From assembly GCF_006440775.1 (NCBI RefSeq), contig NZ_VFTZ01000017.1, forward strand, positions 1-64,000: a DNA stretch of 64,000 nt, in the 5' to 3' direction. The stretch's first letter is position 1, and each line of letters starts with the position of its first letter. Positions 39,631 through 47,831 of the stretch are shown piece by piece. A model generated the notes under the pieces. It searched no databases. It saw only the letters and a list, made by a program, of their open reading frames with translations, and was not told the origin of the DNA. Source of the DNA: Mesorhizobium sp. B2-7-2 (GTDB lineage Bacteria; Pseudomonadota; Alphaproteobacteria; Rhizobiales; Rhizobiaceae). Both the position numbers and the translations under genes were made by a program.

Positions 39631-39726
39631 CGTTGCCCTCAAGTCTCTTTTCTTGACGCAATTCTGGACGGAAGGCTACGTCGAAGTCGCCGAGTCAACC
39701 GCTGCGCGCTTTTCCCGGAATTGCTC

Positions 39727-40923
39727 TCAGGCAGTCTGCAGGAACACCTCTGCCGGCGCCATCCCGACCAGCTCGGCAAAGCGGCCGTGGTCGGTGGCGC
39801 CCTCCGAGTTGACGACGAGCACGCGGGAGCCGGCATCGAGGCCTAACGCCGCGCGCATCTGCCCGTCGCCCGCAGCGCGGACCAGTCCGGCAAGCCCGAC
39901 GCCGCCGCTCTCGCCGGAGACGATCGCCGGATCGTTGTCCAAGGGCCGCGCCAGCCGCTTCATCACGGCGACCGCGTCCTCTTCTTCCACTGTCATGAAG
40001 GCATCGCCGACGCGCGCCAGCACGCGCCAGGCGACCAAGGACGGCTCGGCGCATTCGAGCATCGTCATCACGGTCGGCTGCTGCTGGGCGATCGTCACCG
40101 GACGTCCGGCCTCAGCCGAAGCGTAGAGGCACGCCGAGCGCCGCGGCTCGACCACCACCGCTTTCGGCCGCCTGGAGCCAAGTATGACCGCCATATGGCA
40201 GGCAATTGCCGCCGCGAAGCCGCCGACGCCGGCCTGCAGGAAAATATGCGTCGGTGGCTCGGCCAGGCGCCGCAGCGTCTCGCGCACGATCACAGTGTAG
40301 CCCTGCATGACCAGTCCGGGGACGCGCTCATAGCCGAGCCAGGACGTGTTGGAGACGATCTTCCAGCCGCGCTCGGCACCGACGCGGGCGACCTCGCGCA
40401 CCGTATGGTCATAGCCGCCCTCGACCCGCACGATCTCGGCGCCGAGGCGGGCGATGGCCGCGACGCGCTCGGCGCTGACGCCGGCATGGACGAAGATCAC
40501 CGAACGCGCACCGACAAGCCCGGCGCCCTGCGCCACGGATCGGCCATGGTTGCCGTCGGTGGCGCAGACAAAGATCATGCTCGACGCGATCCCGCGCACT
40601 CTCGGCTCGTTGATCTCCGAGACATCGACATCGCGACCGAGGCGCTTGCCGGCCTCTTCCAGCACCAGCCGCATGACGGCATAGGCGCCGCCCAGCGCCT
40701 TGAAGCTGCCAAGGCCGAGACGCTGGCCTTCATCCTTGACATGAAGTGCCGCGACGCCGAGGTGATCGGCCAGCGCCGGCAAGGCGTGCAGCGGCGTTTC
40801 GGCATGATCGTCGCGCGCCTTGAGGTAACGCTCGGCCCGCTCGCCCCCCGCGATGCCGAGCGACTCGGCATCGGCGGCAACCAACGGCTGGTTGTGTTCT
40901 GGACGTTGGTTGAGAAGCAGCAT
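39727..40923 (-). CDS. 2,3-diaminopropionate ammonia-lyase, copy 1
   Basis: A PLP fold-type II enzyme that converts 2,3-diaminopropionate to pyruvate and two ammonia (YgeX/DpaL family). The PLP Lys is in GLGSFKALGGAYAVM, the substrate loop in CATDGNHGRSVAQGA, and the phosphate loop in SGESGGVGLAGL. 398 residues, standard. A close paralogue lies at 42359-43561. A motif shared with that copy's promoter lies 80-100 bases upstream. Confidence 0.9.
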   Translation of the reverse strand: MLLLNQRPEHNQPLVAADAESLGIAGGERAERYLKARDDHAETPLHALPALADHLGVAALHVKDEGQRLGLGSFKALGGAYAVMRLVLEEAGKRLGRDVDVSEINEPRVRGIASSMIFVCATDGNHGRSVAQGAGLVGARSVIFVHAGVSAERVAAIARLGAEIVRVEGGYDHTVREVARVGAERGWKIVSNTSWLGYERVPGLVMQGYTVIVRETLRRLAEPPTHIFLQAGVGGFAAAIACHMAVILGSRRPKAVVVEPRRSACLYASAEAGRPVTIAQQQPTVMTMLECAEPSLVAWRVLARVGDAFMTVEEEDAVAVMKRLARPLDNDPAIVSGESGGVGLAGLVRAAGDGQMRAALGLDAGSRVLVVNSEGATDHGRFAELVGMAPAEVFLQTA

Positions 40924-41000
40924 GCTAGTCTTCCTGCGAGGCACTGAGCTCTGTCGGCGGGCGCGATTCGGGCGCGATTTTGGATGTTTTAATTGGCTAA

Positions 41001-41025
41001 GTGATTGAAGTTTGTTTCGATTGGA
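41001..41025. promoter_or_regulatory. Candidate Lrp-type site upstream of ammonia-lyase copy 1
   Basis: ATTGAAGTTTGTTTCGATTG closely matches ATTGCAAGTTTGTTTCGTTTG at 43633-43653 upstream of copy 2. Conservation of a non-coding 16-base core (AAGTTTGTTTCG plus TTGGA) in both promoters suggests a shared operator. Confidence 0.5.
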
Positions 41026-41126
41026 TGTCGCCGGATGTTCGCTTCTGGACGACCAGATAGAGCCAACATGACTATTTTTGGTGGTATTTCATCCCCAGCG
41101 GCACCCCTATCTGGTTCCTCCCGCGA

Positions 41127-42362
41127 TCAGCCGCCCGCCAGCCGGGCGGCGACGCTAAGCAGGATGTTGGCGCCGGCGACCAGCTCGTCGGGAGCGGTGA
41201 ACTCGGCGGGGTTGTGGCTAATGCCGCCCCGGCTCGGCACGAAGATCATCGCGGACGGCGCGATGCGGGCGATCATCTGCGCGTCGTGGCCGGCGCCCGA
41301 GGTCATGCGCCGGCACGAAAGGCCGGCGGCCCTGGCGCCATCCTCGATCAGCGCGACGATGCGGGCATCGAAGGTCACCGGCTCGAAACGCGCCAGGCTT
41401 TCGGCATGGACGGTAACGCCGGCGCTTGCAGCCAATTTGTCGAGGAAGGCGGCAAGCGCCGCCTCCTCTTTGCGAAGGTGCGTTTCCTCGGGATCGCGCA
41501 GGTCGATCGTGAAGGTCGCCCGCGACGGGATGACGTTGATGGCGTTCGGCTCGAACGCGATGGTGCCGACGGTGGCGACAGTGCGCGTCGACGAGGCGCT
41601 GGCCCGGTCCGCCAAGAAGCCGATCACGCGGGCGGCGGCGACGCCTGCGTCCTTTCGCATCGACATCGGCGTGGTGCCGGCATGGTTGGCCTCGCCGTTA
41701 ATGGTAACGCGCTGCCAGGAAATGCCCTGCAGGTTTTCGACCGCGCCGATGGCGATGCCCTCGCGCTCGAGCACCGGCCCCTGCTCGACATGCAGCTCGA
41801 CATAGGCATGCGGCTTGAGGAAGCGGGGCTGATGCCGACCGGCATAGCCGATGCGCTCCAGCTCCTTGCCCAGCACCGTGCCGTCGGTGCCGACCGAGGC
41901 CAGCGCTTCCTCGAGGTTCCGACCGCCGGCAAAGACCAGCGAGCCCATCATGTCGGGCGAGAAGCGCACGCCCTCCTCGTTGGTGAAGGCGGCAACCACG
42001 ATCGGGCGCGCCGGCGCGAAGCCGGCCTCCCTCAGGCACTCGATCGCTTCGAGGCCGGCAAGCACGCCATAGCAGCCGTCATAGATGCCGGCGTCGATCA
42101 CCGTGTCGATATGCGAGCCGAGCATGACCGGCTGCTGGCCGCTATTGGCATCGTCGCGCCAGATGCCGAAAATGTTGCCGATGCGGTCGACGGCGACCTC
42201 GAGCCCTGCCTCTTCCAGCCAGCCGACGAGGCGGTCGCGGCCGAGCCGGTCCATCTCGGAGGCGGCGACGCGGACCAGCCGCCCCTGCGCATCGCGGCCG
42301 ATACTGCCGAGCTCCTGGATACGGCCGAGAAGCCGGTCGGCGTTGATCGTCAGATTGCTCAT
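41127..42362 (-). CDS. M20-family N-carbamoyl/ureido amino acid amidohydrolase (AmaB/HyuC type)
   Basis: 411 residues. The family's metal ligands are in GSHIDTVIDAG with YDG, FTNEEGVRF and ELHVEQGPVLE, with GEANHAGTTPMSMRKDA in the lid domain and SGAGHDAQM and SHNPAEFT at the end. Members hydrolyse N-carbamoyl amino acids, ureidopropionate or allantoate. It starts inside the stop of ammonia-lyase copy 2 (ATGA overlap), so both act in one pathway, probably making 2,3-diaminopropionate from a ureido precursor. Confidence 0.9.
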   Translation of the reverse strand: MSNLTINADRLLGRIQELGSIGRDAQGRLVRVAASEMDRLGRDRLVGWLEEAGLEVAVDRIGNIFGIWRDDANSGQQPVMLGSHIDTVIDAGIYDGCYGVLAGLEAIECLREAGFAPARPIVVAAFTNEEGVRFSPDMMGSLVFAGGRNLEEALASVGTDGTVLGKELERIGYAGRHQPRFLKPHAYVELHVEQGPVLEREGIAIGAVENLQGISWQRVTINGEANHAGTTPMSMRKDAGVAAARVIGFLADRASASSTRTVATVGTIAFEPNAINVIPSRATFTIDLRDPEETHLRKEEAALAAFLDKLAASAGVTVHAESLARFEPVTFDARIVALIEDGARAAGLSCRRMTSGAGHDAQMIARIAPSAMIFVPSRGGISHNPAEFTAPDELVAGANILLSVAARLAGG

Positions 42363-43561
42363 GCCGGCAGCCTCGCTTGCGCGACTTCTTCCGGCGCCAT
42401 TCCGACCAGCTCGGCATAGCGGCCGGGATCGGTCGCGCCTTCGGAATTGATGATCAGCACGCGGGAATTCCCATCGAGACCGAGCGCCGCGCGCATCTTG
42501 TTGTCGCCGGCAGCGCGGATCAGCCCGGCGAGCCCTGCCCCGCCGCTCTCGCCCGAGACGATCGCCGGATCGTTGCCGGCAGGTCTCGCCAGACGGTTCA
42601 TCACCGCGACGGCATCTTCCTCGTCCACGGTCATGAAAGCATCGCCGACCCGTGACAGCACGCGCCAGGCGACCAGAGACGGCTCGTAGCATTCGAGCAT
42701 CGCCATCACCGTGGGCTTGCTGTGCGCGATCGTGACCGGACGTCCGGCCTTGGCCGTCTCATAGACGCAGGCCGCCCGCGTGGGCTCGACCACGATGGCC
42801 TTCGGGCGATCCTCGCCAAGCATGATGGCGAGATGGCCGGCGACCGCCGCGGCGAAGCCGCCGACGCCGGCTTGAAGGAAGACGTGGGTGGGCGGCTGCG
42901 GCAAGCGCCTCAGCGTCTCGCGCACGATCACCGTGTAGCCCTGCATCACAAGCCCGGGTATGCGCTCATAACCCGGCCAGGACGTGTCGGAGACGACGGT
43001 CCAGCCGCGCTCGGCGGCGACGCGGGCGGCTTCCCTGACCGACTGGTCGTAATCGCCGGCGACGCGCACTATTTCGGCGCCGAAGCGGGCAATGGCCGCC
43101 ACGCGCTCGTTGCTGACACCCGAATGAACGAAGATGACGGAGCGCGCGCCGACAAGGCCGGCGCCCTGCGCCACCGAGCGCCCATGATTGCCGTCGGTTG
43201 CGCATGCGAAGGTCATCTGCGCGGCGACCGCCTTCACCTCAGGCTTGTGCAGGTCCGCGACATCCACGGCGCGGCAGAGCCGGCTACCGGCCTCCTCCAG
43301 CACCAGATGCATGACGGCATAGGCGCCGCCGAGCGCCTTGAAACTGCCGAGGCCGAGGCGCTTGCCCTCGTCCTTGACATGCAGCGCGTCGATGCCGAGC
43401 TCGGCCGCCAACGCCGGCAGGGCGTGCAGCGGCGTCTCGGCATGATTGTCGCGCGCGGCAAGGAAGCGTTCCGCTTCATCGGCCCCGGCGAGCCCAAGCG
43501 TCGCTGCGTCCTCCTCGCTCAGCGGCTGGCGATGGTCCGGGTGGCGGTTGAGCAGCAACAT
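42359..43561 (-). CDS. 2,3-diaminopropionate ammonia-lyase, copy 2
   Basis: 400 residues, highly similar to copy 1 throughout: MLLLNRHPDHRQPLSEEDAA, GLGSFKALGGAYAVM with the PLP Lys, CATDGNHGRSVAQGA and SGESGGAGLAGL. It heads an operon with the AmaB/HyuC-type hydrolase and is divergent from an Lrp regulator. Two paralogues with different partner hydrolases point to use of two different diaminopropionate derivatives. Confidence 0.9.
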   Translation of the reverse strand: MLLLNRHPDHRQPLSEEDAATLGLAGADEAERFLAARDNHAETPLHALPALAAELGIDALHVKDEGKRLGLGSFKALGGAYAVMHLVLEEAGSRLCRAVDVADLHKPEVKAVAAQMTFACATDGNHGRSVAQGAGLVGARSVIFVHSGVSNERVAAIARFGAEIVRVAGDYDQSVREAARVAAERGWTVVSDTSWPGYERIPGLVMQGYTVIVRETLRRLPQPPTHVFLQAGVGGFAAAVAGHLAIMLGEDRPKAIVVEPTRAACVYETAKAGRPVTIAHSKPTVMAMLECYEPSLVAWRVLSRVGDAFMTVDEEDAVAVMNRLARPAGNDPAIVSGESGGAGLAGLIRAAGDNKMRAALGLDGNSRVLIINSEGATDPGRYAELVGMAPEEVAQARLPA

Positions 43562-43630
43562 GGGTTTCTCCGTCTTGATGATCGAAATTTATTGCAGGCT
43601 AGGCGAGAAAGACGCTCTGTTTTGGCGCCT

Positions 43631-43655
43631 GAATTGCAAGTTTGTTTCGTTTGGA
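43631..43655. promoter_or_regulatory. Candidate Lrp-type site between ammonia-lyase copy 2 and lrp
   Basis: ATTGCAAGTTTGTTTCGTTTG lies 9-30 bases before the lrp start and 70-95 before the divergent ammonia-lyase. It matches the site upstream of copy 1. Confidence 0.5.
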
Positions 43656-43663
43656 GCGCTGCC

Positions 43664-44137
43664 ATGTCCATTTCGCCCGAACTCGACGCCTTCGACCGCG
43701 CCATCCTCGCCATCCTGCAGAAGGACAACGCCACGCCGCAGCGCACGATCGGCGAGAAGGTCAACCTGTCGGCGCCGGCCGTGCAGCGGCGCATCAAGCG
43801 CATGGAGGAGACCGGCGTCATCCGCGCCAATGTGGCGCTGGTCGATCCGGCCAAGGTCGGCCACCCGATCACGATCTTCGTCGAGGTGGAGGTGGAGAGC
43901 GAACGCGCCGAGCTCATCGACGCCGCCAAGCGCGGTTTTGCCCAAGTGCCCGAAGTGCAGCAATGCTACTACGTCACCGGCGAGGCCGATTTCATCCTGG
44001 TCGTCACGGTGGCGACGATGGCCGATTACGAGGCGCTGACTAGGCGGCTGTTCTTCGAGAACAACAATGTCAAAAGGTTTCGCACGTTTGTCGCCATGGA
44101 CCGGGTGAAGGTGGAGATGGAAGTGCCGGTCGGGTGA
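43664..44137 (+). CDS. Lrp/AsnC regulator of the diaminopropionate operon
   Basis: LDAFDRAILAILQKDNATPQ and LSAPAVQRRIKRMEETGVI form the DNA-binding domain; CYYVTGEADFILVV is in the ligand domain. 157 residues, start after TTGGAGCGCTGCC. Divergent orientation and a shared operator-like motif suggest control of both ammonia-lyase units. Its helix-turn-helix (VNLSAPAVQRR) differs from the kynA and azlCD regulators. Confidence 0.9.
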   Translation: MSISPELDAFDRAILAILQKDNATPQRTIGEKVNLSAPAVQRRIKRMEETGVIRANVALVDPAKVGHPITIFVEVEVESERAELIDAAKRGFAQVPEVQQCYYVTGEADFILVVTVATMADYEALTRRLFFENNNVKRFRTFVAMDRVKVEMEVPVG

Positions 44138-44209
44138 GGCGTCGAAGCTGCCGACCTCCCCAACGGGGGGAGATCGGCTGTCGTCCTGGCTTTCGCCAAT
44201 CTCCAGCCT

Positions 44210-44746
44210 TTACTGGGTCGGCGACGCGGCGTGTTCGCACGACACTTTCGGGTTCATGTCGGCGAAGGTGCCGGTCGGGTTGCCTTTCCAGGCCCAGACA
44301 TGCAGTTCGTAGAACTCGCCCAGGCCGTAGCGGTTGGGCGCGCTGTTGAAGTTGAACAGCTGGCCGTCGAGCGACGCGGGCCCCTTCGAGGTGATGTATT
44401 CGACCGCCACCAGCTTCAGCGTGCCGTCGGCCATCGGCTCGTACATGACCGCTTCCGGACGGGCGATATCGATCTTGTCGTCCTTCAGATACTGGCCGTT
44501 GACATAGTGGATGCCCATGGCGCCGCCGGTGATACCGCTGGCGCAAGGAATGGACGCATAGCCCTCCGCCGTGGCAGCCTTGACGTCAAGAAACCGGCTG
44601 TTGGCCGCTCGCACCTTGTCGGCCAGCGGGTTGGCGCCGGACACCGATGCAGCCGCGTCCTGATGCGCCTGGGCGAAGGTCGTACAGGCCGTCAGCGCAG
44701 CCGCTGCCACGAGCAGCCTGTTACAAAAGTTTGGTGTCATGTTCAT
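44210..44746 (-). CDS. Exported protein of unknown function (178 aa)
   Basis: A signal peptide (LLVAAAALTACTTFAQA) is followed by a compact domain with YASIPCASGITGGAMGIHYV, EAVMYEPMADGTLKLVAVEY and FYELHVWAWKGNPTGTFADM, ending CEHAA. Such proteins are common in proteobacterial genomes but unassigned. A Cys within CTTF could suggest lipidation, though the lipobox is poor. Start after CAGGAAGAACGG. Confidence 0.75.
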   Translation of the reverse strand: MNMTPNFCNRLLVAAAALTACTTFAQAHQDAAASVSGANPLADKVRAANSRFLDVKAATAEGYASIPCASGITGGAMGIHYVNGQYLKDDKIDIARPEAVMYEPMADGTLKLVAVEYITSKGPASLDGQLFNFNSAPNRYGLGEFYELHVWAWKGNPTGTFADMNPKVSCEHAASPTQ

Positions 44747-44860
44747 TCCGTTCTTCCTGAAAAGCACGGCTGGCCGGCCGCCGAAAATACGGCGGCGCGA
44801 CAGGCAAGCGCCGTGGCTGTTTGTGCTTGATGATCCCGGTTTGGATGCGGCGGCTGCCGA

Positions 44861-45187
44861 TCATCCCTTCGGCAGGTACGAAATCGTTCCGGCCAGATCG
44901 GTGTTGTCGATCAGCTGAAAGCGGCTGTCGCTGCCGCCCTGGCGGGCCGACACGAAGGGGGCGTAGGCCGGATCATTGGTGAAGGCGTGCGCCGCCGCTT
45001 CCGATGGAAAGGCCATCAGCGCGATCAGTGTCGTGTCGAGCGGCTTGCCCTCGAGCGTCCTCACATTGCCGCTGCGCGCCAGATATCTGCCGCCGTGCTT
45101 GTGAACGAGGTCGTGCACGGTCGCGGCGTAGTCCGGTATCCATTTCGGATCTTTCACTTTGATGTCCGCGATAAGGTAAGCGGTCAT
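44861..45187 (-). CDS. DUF1330 family protein
   Basis: A 108-residue dimeric alpha-beta barrel-type protein: AYLIADIKVKDPKWIPDYAA, GGRYLARSGNVRTLEGK and LIALMAFPSEAAAHAF. It is divergent from an HxlR regulator, with a perfect palindrome between them, so it is probably repressed by that protein. The ATG at 45187 is spaced eight bases from AGGAG. Confidence 0.85.
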   Translation of the reverse strand: MTAYLIADIKVKDPKWIPDYAATVHDLVHKHGGRYLARSGNVRTLEGKPLDTTLIALMAFPSEAAAHAFTNDPAYAPFVSARQGGSDSRFQLIDNTDLAGTISYLPKG

Positions 45188-45276
45188 GGTCATTCTCCTG
45201 GTTGCTGCGCACAGGGATATCCCGTGCGTCGGCCAAACGGCTCGCACGGCAAGGCTCGCGCCAACCAGTCCTGGAT

Positions 45277-45304
45277 CTGTACCGGCCCGGTACAGTTTCT
45301 GTAC
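45277..45304. promoter_or_regulatory. HxlR operator candidate: perfect 19-bp palindrome
   Basis: CTGTACCGGCCCGGTACAG (45277-45295) is a perfect palindrome, followed by another CTGTAC half site at 45299-45304. It lies between the divergent DUF1330 and hxlR genes, 58 bases before the regulator. Confidence 0.7.
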
Positions 45305-45361
45305 TCGCCGCTTCATTCATGAAGGTCTAATGTCCGGTCGACTTTTGAGGAGGCGCCGATC

Positions 45362-46054
45362 ATGGCCCAGCACGGTTACAAGCAGTTCTGCCCGCTATCG
45401 ATGGCCGCCGAGGTGCTGTGCACCCGCTGGACGATGGTGTTGATGCGCGAGCTGGTGGCGGGCTCGACCCGCTTCAACGACCTGCGCCGCGGCGTGCCGA
45501 AAATGTCGCCGACCCTTCTGTCGCAACGGCTGAAGGAGCTGGAGCTGGCGGGGGTCGTGGAGCGCCGGGAAGTCCCCGGCGAGAAGGGTATCTTCGACTA
45601 TCGGCTGACCGAGGCGGGACTCGATTTGCGCCCTGTTGTCGAGGCGATGGGCTTCTGGGGACAGAAATGGGTCGAGTCCCGGCTGTCGTTGAAGAACCTC
45701 GATCCGTCGCTGCTGATGTGGGATATGCGGCGCAATCTGAACCCCTTGCCGCTGCCCGAGGGAAGAACGGTGATACAATTTCTGTATCAGGATCTGCCGG
45801 CCTCGAAACGCTCGTGGTGGCTGATCGTCGAGAAGCATGGCGAGGTCGATTTGTGCTGGTACGATCCGGGTTTCGAGGTGGACCTCTACGTCTCGACCGA
45901 TCTCCACACGATGACCGCAATCTGGATGGGCGTGCTGACTGTCGAGAAGGCCGGCGTGAAGGTCGTCCTGACCGGCGACAAGGCCATTGGCAGGAAGATG
46001 CAAACCTGGCTCGGGCTCAGCCCGTTCGCGGTCGAACCCAAGCGGGCGGCATAG
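45362..46054 (+). CDS. HxlR-family transcriptional regulator with C-terminal extension
   Basis: A winged helix of the HxlR type (FCPLSMAAEVLCTRWTMVLM, MSPTLLSQRLKELELAGVV) spans the first about 100 residues. Cys10 and Cys20 flank the first helix and might sense electrophiles, as in related regulators. The second half (about 110-230) is an SCP2-like extension that may bind a hydrophobic ligand; this is inference from size and position. Confidence 0.88.
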   Translation: MAQHGYKQFCPLSMAAEVLCTRWTMVLMRELVAGSTRFNDLRRGVPKMSPTLLSQRLKELELAGVVERREVPGEKGIFDYRLTEAGLDLRPVVEAMGFWGQKWVESRLSLKNLDPSLLMWDMRRNLNPLPLPEGRTVIQFLYQDLPASKRSWWLIVEKHGEVDLCWYDPGFEVDLYVSTDLHTMTAIWMGVLTVEKAGVKVVLTGDKAIGRKMQTWLGLSPFAVEPKRAA

Positions 46055-46159
46055 CCGGGCACCACCTTGCTGTCGCACGTTTGTGGCGATGGACCGGGAA
46101 GGCGGGCCGGAAGTGCCGGCGGGCGCACCTCGCTCAACATGACCCCTTCGAGCCATTTC

Positions 46160-46176
46160 GTATCATCGAATGATAC
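46160..46176. promoter_or_regulatory. higBA operator candidate
   Basis: GTATCAT-CGA-ATGATAC is a perfect 7-bp inverted repeat. ATGATAC occurs again at 46231-46237 over the higB start and GATAC at 46210-46214, suggesting cooperative HigA binding. Confidence 0.6.
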
Positions 46177-46230
46177 TTTGCGCTTGATCTTGAAGACGCA
46201 TCATGAGAAGATACGTTTCGGGGGAAGTGG

Positions 46231-46512
46231 ATGATACGTTCGTTCAGAGACAGCACCACTGAGGCGGTTTCGACAGGCAAAGCTCCGAAAGGATTCCCGG
46301 CAGATCTCGTTCGTGTCGCTCAACGGAAACTGTTCATGTTGGACAACGCTGCCGAACTGGCCGATCTCAAGGTCCCACCGGGAAACCGGCTTGAAGCGCT
46401 GAAGGGCGATCGCGCCGGTCAATACTCGATCCGTATCAACGACCAATTTCGCGTTTGCTTTCGGTGGACGGATGGTGGAGCGGACGATGTAGAGATCACC
46501 GACTATCATTAG
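46231..46512 (+). CDS. higB: HigB toxin (RelE superfamily)
   Basis: 93 residues with KLFMLDNAAELADLKVPPGN, LEALKGDRAGQYSIRINDQ and FRVCFRWTDGGADDVEITDYH in part; these are the HigB-1 landmarks. HigB is a ribosome-dependent mRNA endonuclease neutralised by HigA. Toxin-first order is typical of higBA. The start overlaps an operator-like repeat. Confidence 0.93.
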   Translation: MIRSFRDSTTEAVSTGKAPKGFPADLVRVAQRKLFMLDNAAELADLKVPPGNRLEALKGDRAGQYSIRINDQFRVCFRWTDGGADDVEITDYH

Positions 46513-46550
46513 CTGAACCAACCAGCTCTATCCGACAGGAGCGGAACCAA

Positions 46551-46853
46551 ATGATCGACCTCGACAAGCCTATTCATCCCGGCGAGATATTGAGGGCCGA
46601 GTTCCTCGAGCCACTCGACCTGAAGCCCTACACCGTGGCGAAGAAGCTTCACGTCCCACGTACGCGTATCGAACGCCTTGCCAACGAGACCACCCCTGTT
46701 ACGCCAGACACCGCTTTGCGCCTCGCAAAGTTCTTTGGGACGACTCCGCAGTTCTGGATGAACATGCAGGCCAGCTATGACCTCGCCGTCGAGGGCACCT
46801 CCATACAGGAAGAACTCAAAGAGATTGAGCGGTTCGGGGCGGCCGCAGCTTAG
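46551..46853 (+). CDS. higA: HigA antitoxin (XRE family)
   Basis: 100 residues: IHPGEILRAEFLEPLDLKPY, then a helix-turn-helix (TVAKKLHVPRTRIERLANE) and ALRLAKFFGTTPQFWMNMQ. HigA binds HigB and represses the operon. It lies 38 bases after higB, with ACAGGAGCGGAACCAA before the start. It ends in a 4-base convergent overlap with livM. Confidence 0.95.
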   Translation: MIDLDKPIHPGEILRAEFLEPLDLKPYTVAKKLHVPRTRIERLANETTPVTPDTALRLAKFFGTTPQFWMNMQASYDLAVEGTSIQEELKEIERFGAAAA

Positions 46854-47830
46854 GAGTTCTTGCCGCCCGCCCTCCACCCCAGCCACCGCGCATAGACCTC
46901 CCCGACAATCCCACGCCGGAATACCAGCACGCAGACCATGAAGATCAGCCCCGTGGCGATGGTCACAGGGAAGCCGGATGTCGCGAGTGTATTCTCCAGC
47001 CCGACGACAAGGCCCGCGCCCGCCACCGGGCCGACCATGGTGCCGATGCCGCCGAGCAGCGTCATCAGGATCACTTCGCCCGACATCTGCCAGGTGACGT
47101 CGGTGAGCGTGGCGAACTGGAAGACGATCGTCTTGGTCGCGCCGGCAAAGCCGGCAAGCGCGGCCGACATGACGAAGGCGGCGAGCTTGTAGCGGCCGAC
47201 GGAATAGCCGAGCGAAATGGCGCGGTTCTCGTTCTCGCGGATGGAGCGCAGGATCATGCCGAAGGGCGAGTTGACGATGCGCCAGATGGCGAAGACGCCG
47301 ATGAGGAAGACGGCGAGCACGAAGAAATACATGTTCATGGCGACGTTGAGGTCCACGACGCCGAACAGGTGGCCGCGAGGCACGCCCTGGATGCCGTCCT
47401 CGCCCTCGGTGAAGGGCGCCTGGACGCAGAAGAAATAGAACATCTGCGCCAGCGCCAGCGTGATCATCGAGAAATAGATGCCCTGCCGGCGGATGGCGAG
47501 GAAGCCCATGACGAGGCCCATGCCCGCGGCACCTGCGGTGCCGAGCAGGATGCCGGCCTCTGGCGGCCAGCCCCAGGCTTTCACCGCATAGGCGCAAAAA
47601 TAGGCCGCGCCGCCGAAGAAGGCGGCATGGCCGAAGGAAAGCAGGCCGGTGTAGCCCAAGAGCAGGTTGAAGGCGCAGGCAAACAGCGCAAAGCACAGCA
47701 TCTTCATGACGAAGATCGGATAGATGACGAAGGGCGCGGCGATCAGCGCCACGATGCCCAACACCACCAGCGCCCGTTCGAGCCTCACGGAGGCGGCGGC
47801 TCGTTCTGCGTGAAGGGTCGCCTCGCTCAT
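46850..47830 (-). CDS. livM: ABC transporter permease LivM-type
   Basis: A 326-residue membrane protein with the family's NLLLGYTGLLSFGHAAFFG, AIRRQGIYFSMITLALAQM and LLGGIGTMVGPVAGA. It is the last gene of a five-gene livKGFHM cluster; its start overlaps the livH end by one or two bases only in position. The system imports branched-chain amino acids, amides or urea-like compounds. Confidence 0.92.
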   Translation of the reverse strand: MSEATLHAERAAASVRLERALVVLGIVALIAAPFVIYPIFVMKMLCFALFACAFNLLLGYTGLLSFGHAAFFGGAAYFCAYAVKAWGWPPEAGILLGTAGAAGMGLVMGFLAIRRQGIYFSMITLALAQMFYFFCVQAPFTEGEDGIQGVPRGHLFGVVDLNVAMNMYFFVLAVFLIGVFAIWRIVNSPFGMILRSIRENENRAISLGYSVGRYKLAAFVMSAALAGFAGATKTIVFQFATLTDVTWQMSGEVILMTLLGGIGTMVGPVAGAGLVVGLENTLATSGFPVTIATGLIFMVCVLVFRRGIVGEVYARWLGWRAGGKNS

Positions 47831-47831
47831 C

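Noticed and set aside
46509..47696. A 395-codon minus frame over higA and livM
   Set aside because: It overlaps two well-supported genes and is rich in Arg, His and Pro without any domain.
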